Shown: positions 18,093 through 27,042 of the stretch, piece by piece
Position numbering within the stretch: position 1 is the first letter of the stretch
Layout: the number at the start of each line of letters is the position of its first letter
Source: Actinomycetes bacterium
GTDB taxonomy: Bacteria > Actinomycetota > Actinomycetes > S36-B12
Direction of reading: 5' to 3'
Assembly: GCA_014190275.1 (NCBI GenBank)
Contig: BJGE01000009.1
Coordinates: 1 to 43,136, forward strand
DNA: 43,136 nucleotides
Translations under genes and position numbers: made by a program
Notes under the pieces: model-generated
The model's input: the letters and a program-made list of their open reading frames with translations, nothing else
The model's database searches: none
Told to the model about the DNA's origin: nothing

Positions 18093-19301
18093 ATGATGCT
18101 ACGCCCCTTAGAAGGAATCACCGTCCTCTCGCTTGAACAATTTGGGGCGGGGCCGTTTGGCACAGTGCACTTGGCTGACTTAGGTGCCCGAATAATAAAG
18201 ATCGAAGATCCAAGTTCAGGCGGTGACGTTGGCCGGTATGTTCCACCCTACGCACACGGAGAAGACTCATTATTTTTTGAGGCATTTAATCGGAATAAAG
18301 AATCAATTTCATTAGATCTGTCAAAGCCGACTGGAAGAGCAACTTTCGACGACCTAGTCAAGCAAAGTGATGCAGTTTATTCAAATTTACGAGGCGATGT
18401 CCCCGGGAAGTTAAAGATTACTTATGAAGACTTAAAGCACTTGAATCCGGCGATCGTTTGCTGCTCGCTGAGTGGTTTTGGAATGAGTGGTCCGCGCTCC
18501 AAGGAACCCGGATATGACTACATGTTGCAGGGTTTAGCCGGTTGGATGTCACTAACCGGGGAGCCTGATGGTCCACCCACAAAGACCGGCCTCTCCTTAG
18601 TTGACTTCTCTGGTGGATTCGTGGCGGCTTTGGCGCTTTTAAGCGGGATTCATGCAGCACGTCGAGATGGCGTTGGGATGGATTGTGATGTCTCGCTATA
18701 TGACACTGCACTGTCGATGACAAGCTACATTGGTGCTTGGCATCTATCGGGTGACCACGAGCCAATCAGATATTCTCACTCCGCTCATCCATCACTGGTT
18801 CCGTTTCAGGTATTCAAGACGAAGGATGATTGGATTGTTATCGGGTGCGCAAAAGAAAAATTCTACGAACGCTTATGTGAAGTAATTAAGCGCCCAGATT
18901 TAGTTACCAATCTTGAATTTTCCAACTTCACGGTCCGGTACGAAAACCGTAATGCTTTAGTTTCTCAACTTGATGAAATCTTTAAGACTAGAACTACAGC
19001 AGAATGGCTATCTGATTTGGTCCCAGCTGGGGTTCCAAGTGCTCCCGTAAACACCATCGAGCAAGCCTTCAAGGAAGAACACACTATTGCGCGGCAGATG
19101 ATTGCCCATAGTGAGCATGAGTATTTTGGAAAACTTCGAACCCCGGCCTCGCCAGTTAACGTGGGCCCCAAACGACAAACTTACCAGCGCGCGCCAAAGC
19201 GTGGCGAGCACACGATTTCAGTTCTTAAGGAACTTCTGGATTTGAGTGATGAGCAAATTGAGGCTCTTGAGGCATCCGGAGCATTTGGGAAACCCAAGTG
19301 A
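18093..19301 (+). CDS. CaiB/BaiF family (class III) CoA-transferase
   Basis: LEGITVLSLEQFGAGPFGTVHLADLGARIIKIEDPSSGGDVGR, GYDYMLQGLAGWMSLTGEPDGPPTKTGLSLVDFSGG. Confidence 0.93.
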   Translation: MMLRPLEGITVLSLEQFGAGPFGTVHLADLGARIIKIEDPSSGGDVGRYVPPYAHGEDSLFFEAFNRNKESISLDLSKPTGRATFDDLVKQSDAVYSNLRGDVPGKLKITYEDLKHLNPAIVCCSLSGFGMSGPRSKEPGYDYMLQGLAGWMSLTGEPDGPPTKTGLSLVDFSGGFVAALALLSGIHAARRDGVGMDCDVSLYDTALSMTSYIGAWHLSGDHEPIRYSHSAHPSLVPFQVFKTKDDWIVIGCAKEKFYERLCEVIKRPDLVTNLEFSNFTVRYENRNALVSQLDEIFKTRTTAEWLSDLVPAGVPSAPVNTIEQAFKEEHTIARQMIAHSEHEYFGKLRTPASPVNVGPKRQTYQRAPKRGEHTISVLKELLDLSDEQIEALEASGAFGKPK

Positions 19302-19533
19302 AAGCCTGGGACGGCGTCGCTTGCGACCCACCTCCGCCACCCCACAAACAAAGGGGCCGAAGAACCAGTGCTGCAGTAGATCGACAACCCAATAGTTTGC
19401 GAGTTCGCGGTGCTCAAAGGGGCACCATGCTTGATCAATGCCGAAGTCGATTTGGGCATAGGCCAAGAGCACGTCCCATCGAGAATAATTTAGATCAGGC
19501 ACGCCCTGTTGAGTTAAAAGTATCGATGCGACA

Positions 19534-19947
19534 ATGTTGATGGCCGTACTCCGCCGGTTAGCGGATCACCGCAAGGTTCGGCGACAGGTTTACACTGCCC
19601 TAGAGCCTGCGGGTTGGATCGCAATAGAAATACGCGGCAGTGGAAGCGTAGCCAAGACCTCGGGGTTATTACCCAAAACTGATCAAAACATTAAATCCCC
19701 AGACTGTTATTACGCAAACCTCACCACAAGAAGAGATCTTCAAAAAGTGGCTGGATTAATTGATATTGAAGTGAGTCGTCGCCCCCACCTAACTCTCCTA
19801 AGTAGTAAGGACACGCCTCCAACTCATTCGCGGACACTCGTCTTCCGCGAGTGGGACGCTGATCAGATCCGCAAGAAGTCCTATTTACTGACCGGTCATA
19901 CTCTTGATTTTGTCCGGCTTGAGGTAGGGCCATCAAGGCCTCAATGA
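19534..19947 (+). CDS. Small protein of unknown function
   Basis: 137-aa ORF co-directional with the operon and ending 4 nt before the glycosyltransferase start; no family recognised. Confidence 0.5.
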   Translation: MLMAVLRRLADHRKVRRQVYTALEPAGWIAIEIRGSGSVAKTSGLLPKTDQNIKSPDCYYANLTTRRDLQKVAGLIDIEVSRRPHLTLLSSKDTPPTHSRTLVFREWDADQIRKKSYLLTGHTLDFVRLEVGPSRPQ

Positions 19948-19951
19948 TCCG

Positions 19952-21328
19952 GTGACCAAAAGTGACCTAAGGATTAGCGTTCTATCAAGACGGGCGCCGA
20001 TTCGTTTTGGAAGCGGATCGGCGCCGTCAGTTGAACACGTTGGGGGACTAACTCGGGTTTTACCTGCCCTTGCTGAATTCGCCCACATCAATTGGTTTGC
20101 TTTTGCCTCAGATGGTCAAGGATCAATCCCCGGTAATTATTCGTACTCGGAGATAGCGCACCAAGTGCTTCGAAACGAAATAAACATCTCTTTAGTTAAG
20201 GTGAATGACGAATCTTTAAATCTAGGTGATTGGCTGTGTGCGACGATTTTTTGGCCACTACTCCATGACCTAGAGATTCCAAAGATAGGTGCCGCAAAAC
20301 TTGATAGCAGCCTTGCAGCCATCGCGGAGTCGAGCTCTGCCCTTGCCCATGCCTCTGTAGAGTCTGAGGCTTCAGGTTTTTTTGTTAATGACTTCCAACT
20401 CTCCCAAGTGCCTTTGGCTCTGCGGGCCAGCGGAAAGCGTGAACCTATAACCTTCTTTTTGCACACCCCCTGGCCAAAAACCATGCCGAGCAACCCAACC
20501 ACGTTGAAATTACTGAAGTTTCTAGCAACCGGAATGCTGGCAGCAAACGTTATTGAATTCCAAACGAAGCATGATTTGTTGGGGTTTCAGGAATTCACAG
20601 CTCGGTATTTTTCACTCGAGGCAACCGGGGCTCTATTACGAGTTAATCCTGTGTCGGTTGATTACTCAAGATTGCAGAATCTAGCGCAGGGAAAAGATTT
20701 GGTAACGAGCCTTGAGCGGAATGATATTAGTTTTGTGCATATTGCACGCAGCGATCCAGTAAAGAACACCGCGGCGGTCATCGACGCTTTCACGCAGGTC
20801 TTTCAGGCTCGGATTCAATCTGGATATCGCATATATTTAGATTTATTCATTGTCCCCTCCAGACAGCAATGGCCGGAGTATCAGCACTTATTTAATGAGA
20901 TCCTCCGACAGGTCGAAGTCGCTAATGAAGAACTGAGCATCCATCAAAAGGATGCCATCAGATTGCGTATCGGAAACGATCACCAAAATGCAGTTAGGGC
21001 GCTAACTCGATATGACTACTTACTGGTTTGCTCAGTTGCTGACGGGCTGAATCTAGTTGTTAAGGAAGGCGCTATTTTGAATCAACGTAATGGCGTAATT
21101 ATAAGTACGCCTAAAGTCGGCGCAATGGCAGAGTTGGGTGATTTCTGTGTAATTGCAAGGGACTCCAGTGAAGCTAATATTGTGGCGGCAATAAAGTGTG
21201 CGATGAATTTAGATCCTGCAATTCGGGTCTCCATGTCACAAAAGCTTAGAAATCAAGTGAAGGAATACGACTTAAGTCACTGGGCAAGGTCCGTGGTTGC
21301 TAATTTTGACCTCAAGGGACAGGCCTAA
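19952..21328 (+). CDS. GT20-like glycosyltransferase (OtsA trehalose-6-phosphate synthase/VldE-like)
   Basis: GGLTRVLPAL N-terminal loop, LCATIFWPLLHDLEIP, ITFFLHTPWP, VHIARSDPVKN (OtsA RLDYSKG-like), LFIVPSRQQWPEY, VADGLNLVVKEGAI. Confidence 0.8.
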   Translation: MTKSDLRISVLSRRAPIRFGSGSAPSVEHVGGLTRVLPALAEFAHINWFAFASDGQGSIPGNYSYSEIAHQVLRNEINISLVKVNDESLNLGDWLCATIFWPLLHDLEIPKIGAAKLDSSLAAIAESSSALAHASVESEASGFFVNDFQLSQVPLALRASGKREPITFFLHTPWPKTMPSNPTTLKLLKFLATGMLAANVIEFQTKHDLLGFQEFTARYFSLEATGALLRVNPVSVDYSRLQNLAQGKDLVTSLERNDISFVHIARSDPVKNTAAVIDAFTQVFQARIQSGYRIYLDLFIVPSRQQWPEYQHLFNEILRQVEVANEELSIHQKDAIRLRIGNDHQNAVRALTRYDYLLVCSVADGLNLVVKEGAILNQRNGVIISTPKVGAMAELGDFCVIARDSSEANIVAAIKCAMNLDPAIRVSMSQKLRNQVKEYDLSHWARSVVANFDLKGQA

Positions 21329-21514
21329 AAATTTCCCCCGCCCGTGCGCACCGATACAAGATTACTTGGCAATTCTCGCGCCATTTAAACGCACCAAGTT
21401 TTGATTGAAGTGAAAACGTGCGAACTTTAAACGGTAAATGTCAGTTACATTATTGGTTTTTTTGATTTCGCACACCAAGCTCGAATGTGACTTACTGGGC
21501 TTGGGTCTTGTCTT

Positions 21515-21588
21515 AGGGTGCGCCCGCAATCTGCAGGCGCACGAGGGAAAGCCCTGGCCGTTTGAGAATCGCCAAGAGGGCGCACCCT
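21515..21588. repeat. Inverted repeat AGGGTGCGCCC/GGGCGCACCCT with an internal competing GTGCGCC/GGCGCAC hairpin
   Basis: 11-bp perfect arms at 21515-21525 and 21578-21588; alternative 7-bp partner GGCGCAC at 21536-21542. Confidence 0.6.
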
Positions 21589-21704
21589 GCTGTAGGGGCG
21601 CCACTTGGCCAAACCAGTTTTATGTTCTAGTTGACAAGGTCGAGGTGATTGGCGTGGGCGGCGAATTCCGCGGTTCCCCTTGCGTGACAGAGCATACTTA
21701 GGGC

Positions 21705-22829
21705 GTGACGCGGCCAACCCTTGCCAACTGGATGGCACCTGACCACGCCTTTTGGTCGTTTCGACATGTGCGTGAACTGATCCCGACGGCGCAAGTAGAC
21801 CCCGCTGCAACACCGCGCGCGCTACCCCGGGACATAAAGTCTGAAATCGGTGGGTTAGTCGTCGACTTCCATGAAGGCCCGCAAGCTGTAGTTGACTTCC
21901 TAGGTTCGACGAACACCGACTCGTTCACGGTTGTTTGCGGTGAAGATCTCGTTTTCGAATGGTTGGCACCGGGTGTAGTTGATGTCGAGCCGCACCTGAT
22001 ATTCAGCGTGACAAAGTCGGTCACCGGCATGTTGGTCGGCGCGCTGGTGCAAGAGGGCTTAATTGATGTTGATGCACCGGTCACAAAATATGTGCCTGAG
22101 GTTGCGGGCAGTGGATTCGGTGATGCAAGTGTTCGAAACTTGCTGGATATGGCGGTGAGTTACCAGTTCGTGGAGGACTACTCACCGGGGCCCGACATCA
22201 TTGCGTACCGACATTCGGTCGGCTGGTATCCGGCGCCTTTGGGGGCTCTTGACTTGCATGACTTCATCGCATCACGCGAGAAGCAGGGTGAACACGGCAA
22301 GGCATTTCGTTATCTGTCGCCCACCACGGATCTTGTTGGCTGGGTAATAGAAGGGGCCAGCGGTTTGCCGTATGCGACGGCACTGTCGAAGTACATCTGG
22401 TCGAAAATCGGGACCGAGGCCCCGGCGCACATCACCGTTGATCGCCAAGGGTCACCGCGCGCTGCGGGAGGGCTATCGGTAATCCCGCGCGATATGGCGC
22501 GCTTCGGCATGATGATTCGTGATGGCGGGATGGGTGTTATCGACCCGGCGTTCCTCGCGGATGTCTACGACAACGGCAACAGGGCGCAGTGGGCGGCGGG
22601 TGACTTCAAAGATCTCTTTCCGAAAGGTGGCTATCGATCATTTTGCTACAAACCCGGTGATGACCCGGATGTGGTCATGGGCATCGGGATTCATGGTCAA
22701 TTCCTTTATGTTGATCGACCGCGCGGGGTGGTGGTGGCAAAGCAGTCATCCTGGCCGATGCCCGATGACGATGACATGCATTTGGATTCGTACCGCGCCT
22801 GCCGCGGGGTCGCTCGCGCCCTAGGTTAG
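21705..22829 (+). CDS. Serine hydrolase (class C beta-lactamase-like)
   Basis: FSVTKSVTGMLVGALVQEGLIDVDAPVTKYVPE (SxxK motif). Confidence 0.9.
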   Translation: MTRPTLANWMAPDHAFWSFRHVRELIPTAQVDPAATPRALPRDIKSEIGGLVVDFHEGPQAVVDFLGSTNTDSFTVVCGEDLVFEWLAPGVVDVEPHLIFSVTKSVTGMLVGALVQEGLIDVDAPVTKYVPEVAGSGFGDASVRNLLDMAVSYQFVEDYSPGPDIIAYRHSVGWYPAPLGALDLHDFIASREKQGEHGKAFRYLSPTTDLVGWVIEGASGLPYATALSKYIWSKIGTEAPAHITVDRQGSPRAAGGLSVIPRDMARFGMMIRDGGMGVIDPAFLADVYDNGNRAQWAAGDFKDLFPKGGYRSFCYKPGDDPDVVMGIGIHGQFLYVDRPRGVVVAKQSSWPMPDDDDMHLDSYRACRGVARALG

Positions 22830-22858
22830 CCAGTACCTTTTTGTTGGGAGCGGTTTTA

Positions 22859-23935
22859 CTAGGAGCGGTCGCGGTAGATGACCGGGGGCGTGTCACGAAA
22901 TCTCGAGTTCGCCCACAGCTGGTTGCCGTCTTGGGTGGTGAACCCGGTGAGAGTCGGGCGCACTCCGTCGAAGAATGCCGTTGATGGCGACTCCATGAGC
23001 AGGGCCCACTCGCGCTTGAGCAAGTGCTCCTGCAATTGCCCTTCAACGTATCGATTATGAGTACCAACCGCCATGAAGCGCACCTTTGACTCAATCAAAT
23101 CGGTGCCCGGCAAGATAACTTCTAACTCCATGCCCTGTAGGTCAACATGGAGCAGGTCGGTTGACTCGTCGCTTCCAAGGAGTGACCCCAGGGTCACGGT
23201 GGGGACGTCAAAGTGCTCAAGATGGGCGCCGCGATAGTCCATCTCCGGTGTCACTTCTTCATTGACGGCGCCGCCCATATCTCCGTCATCAAGTACGGGG
23301 AAGCGCAAAGTGGTAAGTGTTGCCCAGCCGGCGGCCTGAACCACCTGCAACTCCGCCGTGCTTGTTGCGAGTGCAGCCGCAATTTCAACCGAACTCCCGC
23401 TGATGAGTTCGGCCTGCACGCCGTTATCGGCAGCGTGCTGCAGGCACCAGGTCGCGCGCAGTGGGTCGGCTTCGACCGCTATCCCCGATGCGCGCTTACC
23501 TTGTCGTCGCGCCACCACGATGCCCATCACAGCCCAAGGCGCCCACCCGGCACCAACCTCAACAACTCGGTAGGTCTCCTTTTCGCTGCTAAGTGAGATT
23601 GCTAAACCGACGTACTCCTCGGCCTCGGACCGGTAACCATCACTTGGCACCGGGATGCGGCTCCTAGTGGTGCCCGCGAATCGAGCGGGCGCCCACGGCA
23701 ACATCGCAATGCGGGTCCGGATCCCGGCCCAATCAACGCAAAAGACGCCTTCATTGTCGGGAAGACCGGCATTCCCTGGCAGCATAGGTGCGCGTAGCGT
23801 TTCTAGGATTTCCGGTACCTGGGCCGGGTAGACGGGTAGGTGCAGTCCATTGCCATACATCACGGGCGTAGCTGTAGCTGGGGCAGCGGTCGCGACTTGA
23901 TCGGTCGTTGCCGCCTTGGCCCACGGCTTGCGCAT
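22859..23935 (-). CDS. FkbM-like SAM-dependent methyltransferase
   Basis: YRVVEVGAGWAPWAVMGIVVARRQGKRASGIAVEADPLRATWCLQHAADNGV; DLLHVDLQGMELEVI. ORF longer upstream, but start MRKPWAKAAT at 23935 avoids the divergent ABC-F gene. Confidence 0.8.
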   Translation of the reverse strand: MRKPWAKAATTDQVATAAPATATPVMYGNGLHLPVYPAQVPEILETLRAPMLPGNAGLPDNEGVFCVDWAGIRTRIAMLPWAPARFAGTTRSRIPVPSDGYRSEAEEYVGLAISLSSEKETYRVVEVGAGWAPWAVMGIVVARRQGKRASGIAVEADPLRATWCLQHAADNGVQAELISGSSVEIAAALATSTAELQVVQAAGWATLTTLRFPVLDDGDMGGAVNEEVTPEMDYRGAHLEHFDVPTVTLGSLLGSDESTDLLHVDLQGMELEVILPGTDLIESKVRFMAVGTHNRYVEGQLQEHLLKREWALLMESPSTAFFDGVRPTLTGFTTQDGNQLWANSRFRDTPPVIYRDRS

Positions 23936-23960
23936 GGGCAAAACCGTACACTTAGGGCAT

Positions 23961-25745
23961 ATGGCTATCCGAAATCTCATCAGTGTCGAGAATGCGTCGA
24001 AGTCATTTGGTGAGCGACCACTACTCGCTGGGGTATCGCTAGGGGTTGGCGCCGGCGAGCGCATCGCGGTCGTTGGCCGCAATGGGGCTGGCAAGACCAC
24101 CCTGCTGCATGCCCTCGCGGGTTTGGAGCCACCTGATTCGGGCCGGGTGACCATCGGTGCAGATGTCGCCCTCGGGTTGGTCTCACAGGCCGAGGTGGTC
24201 GACCCCGATCAAACCGTGGGCCACTACATAGTGCCCGGACAAGATGTGCACGAGTGGGCAACGAGTGCGCGGATTCGGGAAGTGCTCACCGGATTACTAG
24301 GCGGGTTCGACGAGGCATTGCTGCTGCGGACTTTTGCTCGGCTATCTGGCGGTGAGCGCCGGCGTGTGCAGTTAGCACGGGCCTTAATCGCCGATCTTGA
24401 TGTGCTACTACTTGATGAACCGACCAACCACCTCGATGTTGAGGTGGTCGCCTGGCTTGCGGAGTACCTAAAGGCCCAGTCAAAGTTGGCGGTGGTAATC
24501 GTCACCCATGATCGCTGGTTCCTCGACGCACTATGTGATCGCACGTGGGAGGTGGTCGGGGGTGCGGTTGAGGAGTATGAGGGTGGCTACTCGGCCTTCG
24601 TGCTCGCCAAGGCGGAGCGCTTCCGGCAGGCATCGGCCAGTGAGGCGCGGCGCCAGAATCTAATGCGCAAGGAGCTTGCTTGGCTGCGCCGGGGTGCGCC
24701 GGCACGAACCACCAAGCCGAAGTTCCGCATCGAAGCCGCGAATGAGCTGATCAGCAATGAGCCGCCCCCGCGGGACAGTGTGGAGCTCTTGTCCTTCGCC
24801 GGATCAAGACTCGGCAAGACGGTTTATGAACTAAATGACGCGACCCTCACAGTTGGCCAGGGCAATGCCGATGGCCCGATCGAGCTACTTGATCACTGCA
24901 CCTGGAATATCGGCCCGGGGGATCGCATCGGCATCATCGGTTCCAATGGTGCCGGCAAGACTTCATTGATTCGGATGCTGATTGGTGAAGTGACTCCCGC
25001 GGCCGGTTCCTTGAAGACCGGTGTCACGGTGAAGGTGGCCTATCTATCTCAGCATCTTGAGGAGTTGAATCCGAAATGGCGGGTACTGGAAGCCGTCGAG
25101 CACATCGCCTCCCGGGTCGATCTCGGCAAGGGCCGGGAGTTATCGGCCTCGCAGCTCTGTGAGAGCCTCGGCTTCAACTCCGATGCCCAGTGGACCCAGG
25201 TTGGTGACCTATCAGGTGGTGAGCGCCGCCGATTGCAGTTGACGCGGCTGTTGATGAACGGGCCCAACGTCCTGATCCTCGACGAACCAACCAATGATTT
25301 CGATGTTGAGACTTTGACCGCGTTGGAAGACCTGCTTGACGGTTTCGCCGGCACGCTATTGGTGATCTCGCATGATCGCTACTTCCTTGAGCGGGTGTGT
25401 GACGATTTTGTGGCGCTATACGGTGATAACAGCCTGTCCTCGTTAACCGGCGGTATCGATGAGTATCTAGAGCAGCGTCGCTCCCGTGGTGCGACGGCTA
25501 AATCGGTTGCCGTCAAGCCGGCGTCGTCGTCGGCTGACCAGCGGGCGGCAGCAAAAGCCATCACGCGAACCGAGCGCCAGATCGAAAAGCTAGATAAGCG
25601 TGAGCACGAGATTCATGCCCAGTTGGTTGAGCAGACCTCTAACTTCGAGCTGGTAGCAGCCTTAAACTCCGAACTCCTAGAACTGCAGGCGGCCAGGGTC
25701 GAGTTGGAGAATCTGTGGCTGGCCCTAACCGATGCCAAAGTGTGA
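23961..25745 (+). CDS. ABC-F family ATP-binding protein (Uup/EttA-like)
   Basis: Two ABC domains (GRNGAGKTT; GSNGAGKTS), two LSGGERRR signatures, DEPTNHLD and DEPTNDFD, C-terminal coiled coil. Confidence 0.93.
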   Translation: MAIRNLISVENASKSFGERPLLAGVSLGVGAGERIAVVGRNGAGKTTLLHALAGLEPPDSGRVTIGADVALGLVSQAEVVDPDQTVGHYIVPGQDVHEWATSARIREVLTGLLGGFDEALLLRTFARLSGGERRRVQLARALIADLDVLLLDEPTNHLDVEVVAWLAEYLKAQSKLAVVIVTHDRWFLDALCDRTWEVVGGAVEEYEGGYSAFVLAKAERFRQASASEARRQNLMRKELAWLRRGAPARTTKPKFRIEAANELISNEPPPRDSVELLSFAGSRLGKTVYELNDATLTVGQGNADGPIELLDHCTWNIGPGDRIGIIGSNGAGKTSLIRMLIGEVTPAAGSLKTGVTVKVAYLSQHLEELNPKWRVLEAVEHIASRVDLGKGRELSASQLCESLGFNSDAQWTQVGDLSGGERRRLQLTRLLMNGPNVLILDEPTNDFDVETLTALEDLLDGFAGTLLVISHDRYFLERVCDDFVALYGDNSLSSLTGGIDEYLEQRRSRGATAKSVAVKPASSSADQRAAAKAITRTERQIEKLDKREHEIHAQLVEQTSNFELVAALNSELLELQAARVELENLWLALTDAKV

Positions 25746-25774
25746 ACTGGGGCCAAAGCCAATAGGTTTAGCCC

Positions 25775-26995
25775 ATGTCAAACTCTCATCAAGTGGTAGT
25801 AGTCGGGGCGGGTTTCGCCGGTCTGACCTGCGCCCGTGAGCTGGCAAAGAACCCCGGCGTTCATGTCACGGTGATTGACCGAAACCCGTATCAGACTTTC
25901 TCCCCGCTGCTCTACCAGGTGGCAACCGGCGGTTTGCCCGAGGACGACATCGCGTACCCGGTGCGGGCGGCGATCCCAGGTGTTGATTTTCGCCGCGGCG
26001 AAGTGGTGCGGATCGACCCGCTCGCGAAGAACATCCGACTCGATGATGCATCGGTGATCCAATGGGATGAACTCGTACTGGCCACCGGCAGTGTCGGCAC
26101 CACCTACGGGGTGCCCGGGGTTGCCGAGAATGCGCTTCAGATGAAGAACATCCAGGAGGCCAAGGATATTCGCCGCCGGCTACTCATCACCTACGAGGAT
26201 GTTGACGTGGGCAAAAAACCCAAGGAAGCCCTGCGAGTCGTGGTGGTTGGTGGTGGCCCGACGGGGGTCGAGGTCACCGGCGCGGTCGCCGAGCTCCAGC
26301 GCAGCATGAAGCATGAGTTCCCCCGCGTAGCGGAGTTCGGGCACGTCACCTTGGTGGAGGGTGGGCCGCGGCTACTGCCGTCCTTCAAGGAGAAGTCCAG
26401 CGCCCACGCCAAATCCGAATTGGAGGAACTCGGCGCCGAGGTGCTCGTCAATGCTGAGGTGGACCGCATGTATGAATCAGATGTCCACCTGAAATCCGGC
26501 GAGGTGTTAACTGCGGGCACGATCATCTGGGCGGCGGGTGTTGCCGCACCTGAAACTTGGACTTCACTCGGTGTTGCTGATCGTGCGAATCGTCTACGCG
26601 TGCAGCCGACTCTGGAACTAGCCGGCGGCCTGTGGGTAATTGGTGATACCGCGAGCCTGGACGGGGTAGACGGCCGGCCGTTACCGATGGTCGCCCCGGT
26701 TGCCTTGCAGATGGGTCGTCACGTGGCCAAGCAGATCAGCGCCCGCCTTTCGGGCCAGCCACTTACCGACTTCGTCTATAAGGACAAAGGCCAGATGGCG
26801 ACCATCGGGCGCCGCCGTGCGGTGGTTGAAATGCCTGGCGGCATGAAGATCCATGGCACCCCCGCTTGGCTAACCTGGTTGGCGTTGCATGTTGCGTATC
26901 TTGCGGGTGGACGAAACCGGGTCAGCGTGATGGCCGACTGGATGTGGAACTACGTGGTCTGGGGTATCGGCCCGCGCCGCACCATCATTGATTAG
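25775..26995 (+). CDS. Type II NADH dehydrogenase (NAD(P)/FAD-dependent oxidoreductase)
   Basis: VVVVGAGFAGLTCARELA, PLLYQVATGGL, VVVVGGGPTGVEVTGAVAEL, WVIGDTASL. Confidence 0.93.
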   Translation: MSNSHQVVVVGAGFAGLTCARELAKNPGVHVTVIDRNPYQTFSPLLYQVATGGLPEDDIAYPVRAAIPGVDFRRGEVVRIDPLAKNIRLDDASVIQWDELVLATGSVGTTYGVPGVAENALQMKNIQEAKDIRRRLLITYEDVDVGKKPKEALRVVVVGGGPTGVEVTGAVAELQRSMKHEFPRVAEFGHVTLVEGGPRLLPSFKEKSSAHAKSELEELGAEVLVNAEVDRMYESDVHLKSGEVLTAGTIIWAAGVAAPETWTSLGVADRANRLRVQPTLELAGGLWVIGDTASLDGVDGRPLPMVAPVALQMGRHVAKQISARLSGQPLTDFVYKDKGQMATIGRRRAVVEMPGGMKIHGTPAWLTWLALHVAYLAGGRNRVSVMADWMWNYVVWGIGPRRTIID

Positions 26996-27042
26996 TTAGG
27001 TATTCATTAGTTAGGTATTCATTAGCAGGTATTCATTAGCAG
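26991..27042. repeat. Short tandem repeat, about 15 bp x 3.5 (ATTAGTTAGGTATTC)
   Basis: Units 26991-27005, 27006-27020, a 14-bp variant 27021-27034, and a partial unit to 27042; contains the NDH-2 stop codon. Confidence 0.9.

Noticed and set aside
21578-21585. Possible attR (GGGCGCAC) matching the 3' end of tRNA-Arg
   Set aside because: Only 8 nt are shared, and the match is part of a local inverted repeat; too short to call an attachment site.
21362-21701. Short ORFs on both strands in the gap after the glycosyltransferase
   Set aside because: No recognisable protein features or RBS; the structured inverted repeats explain the region better.
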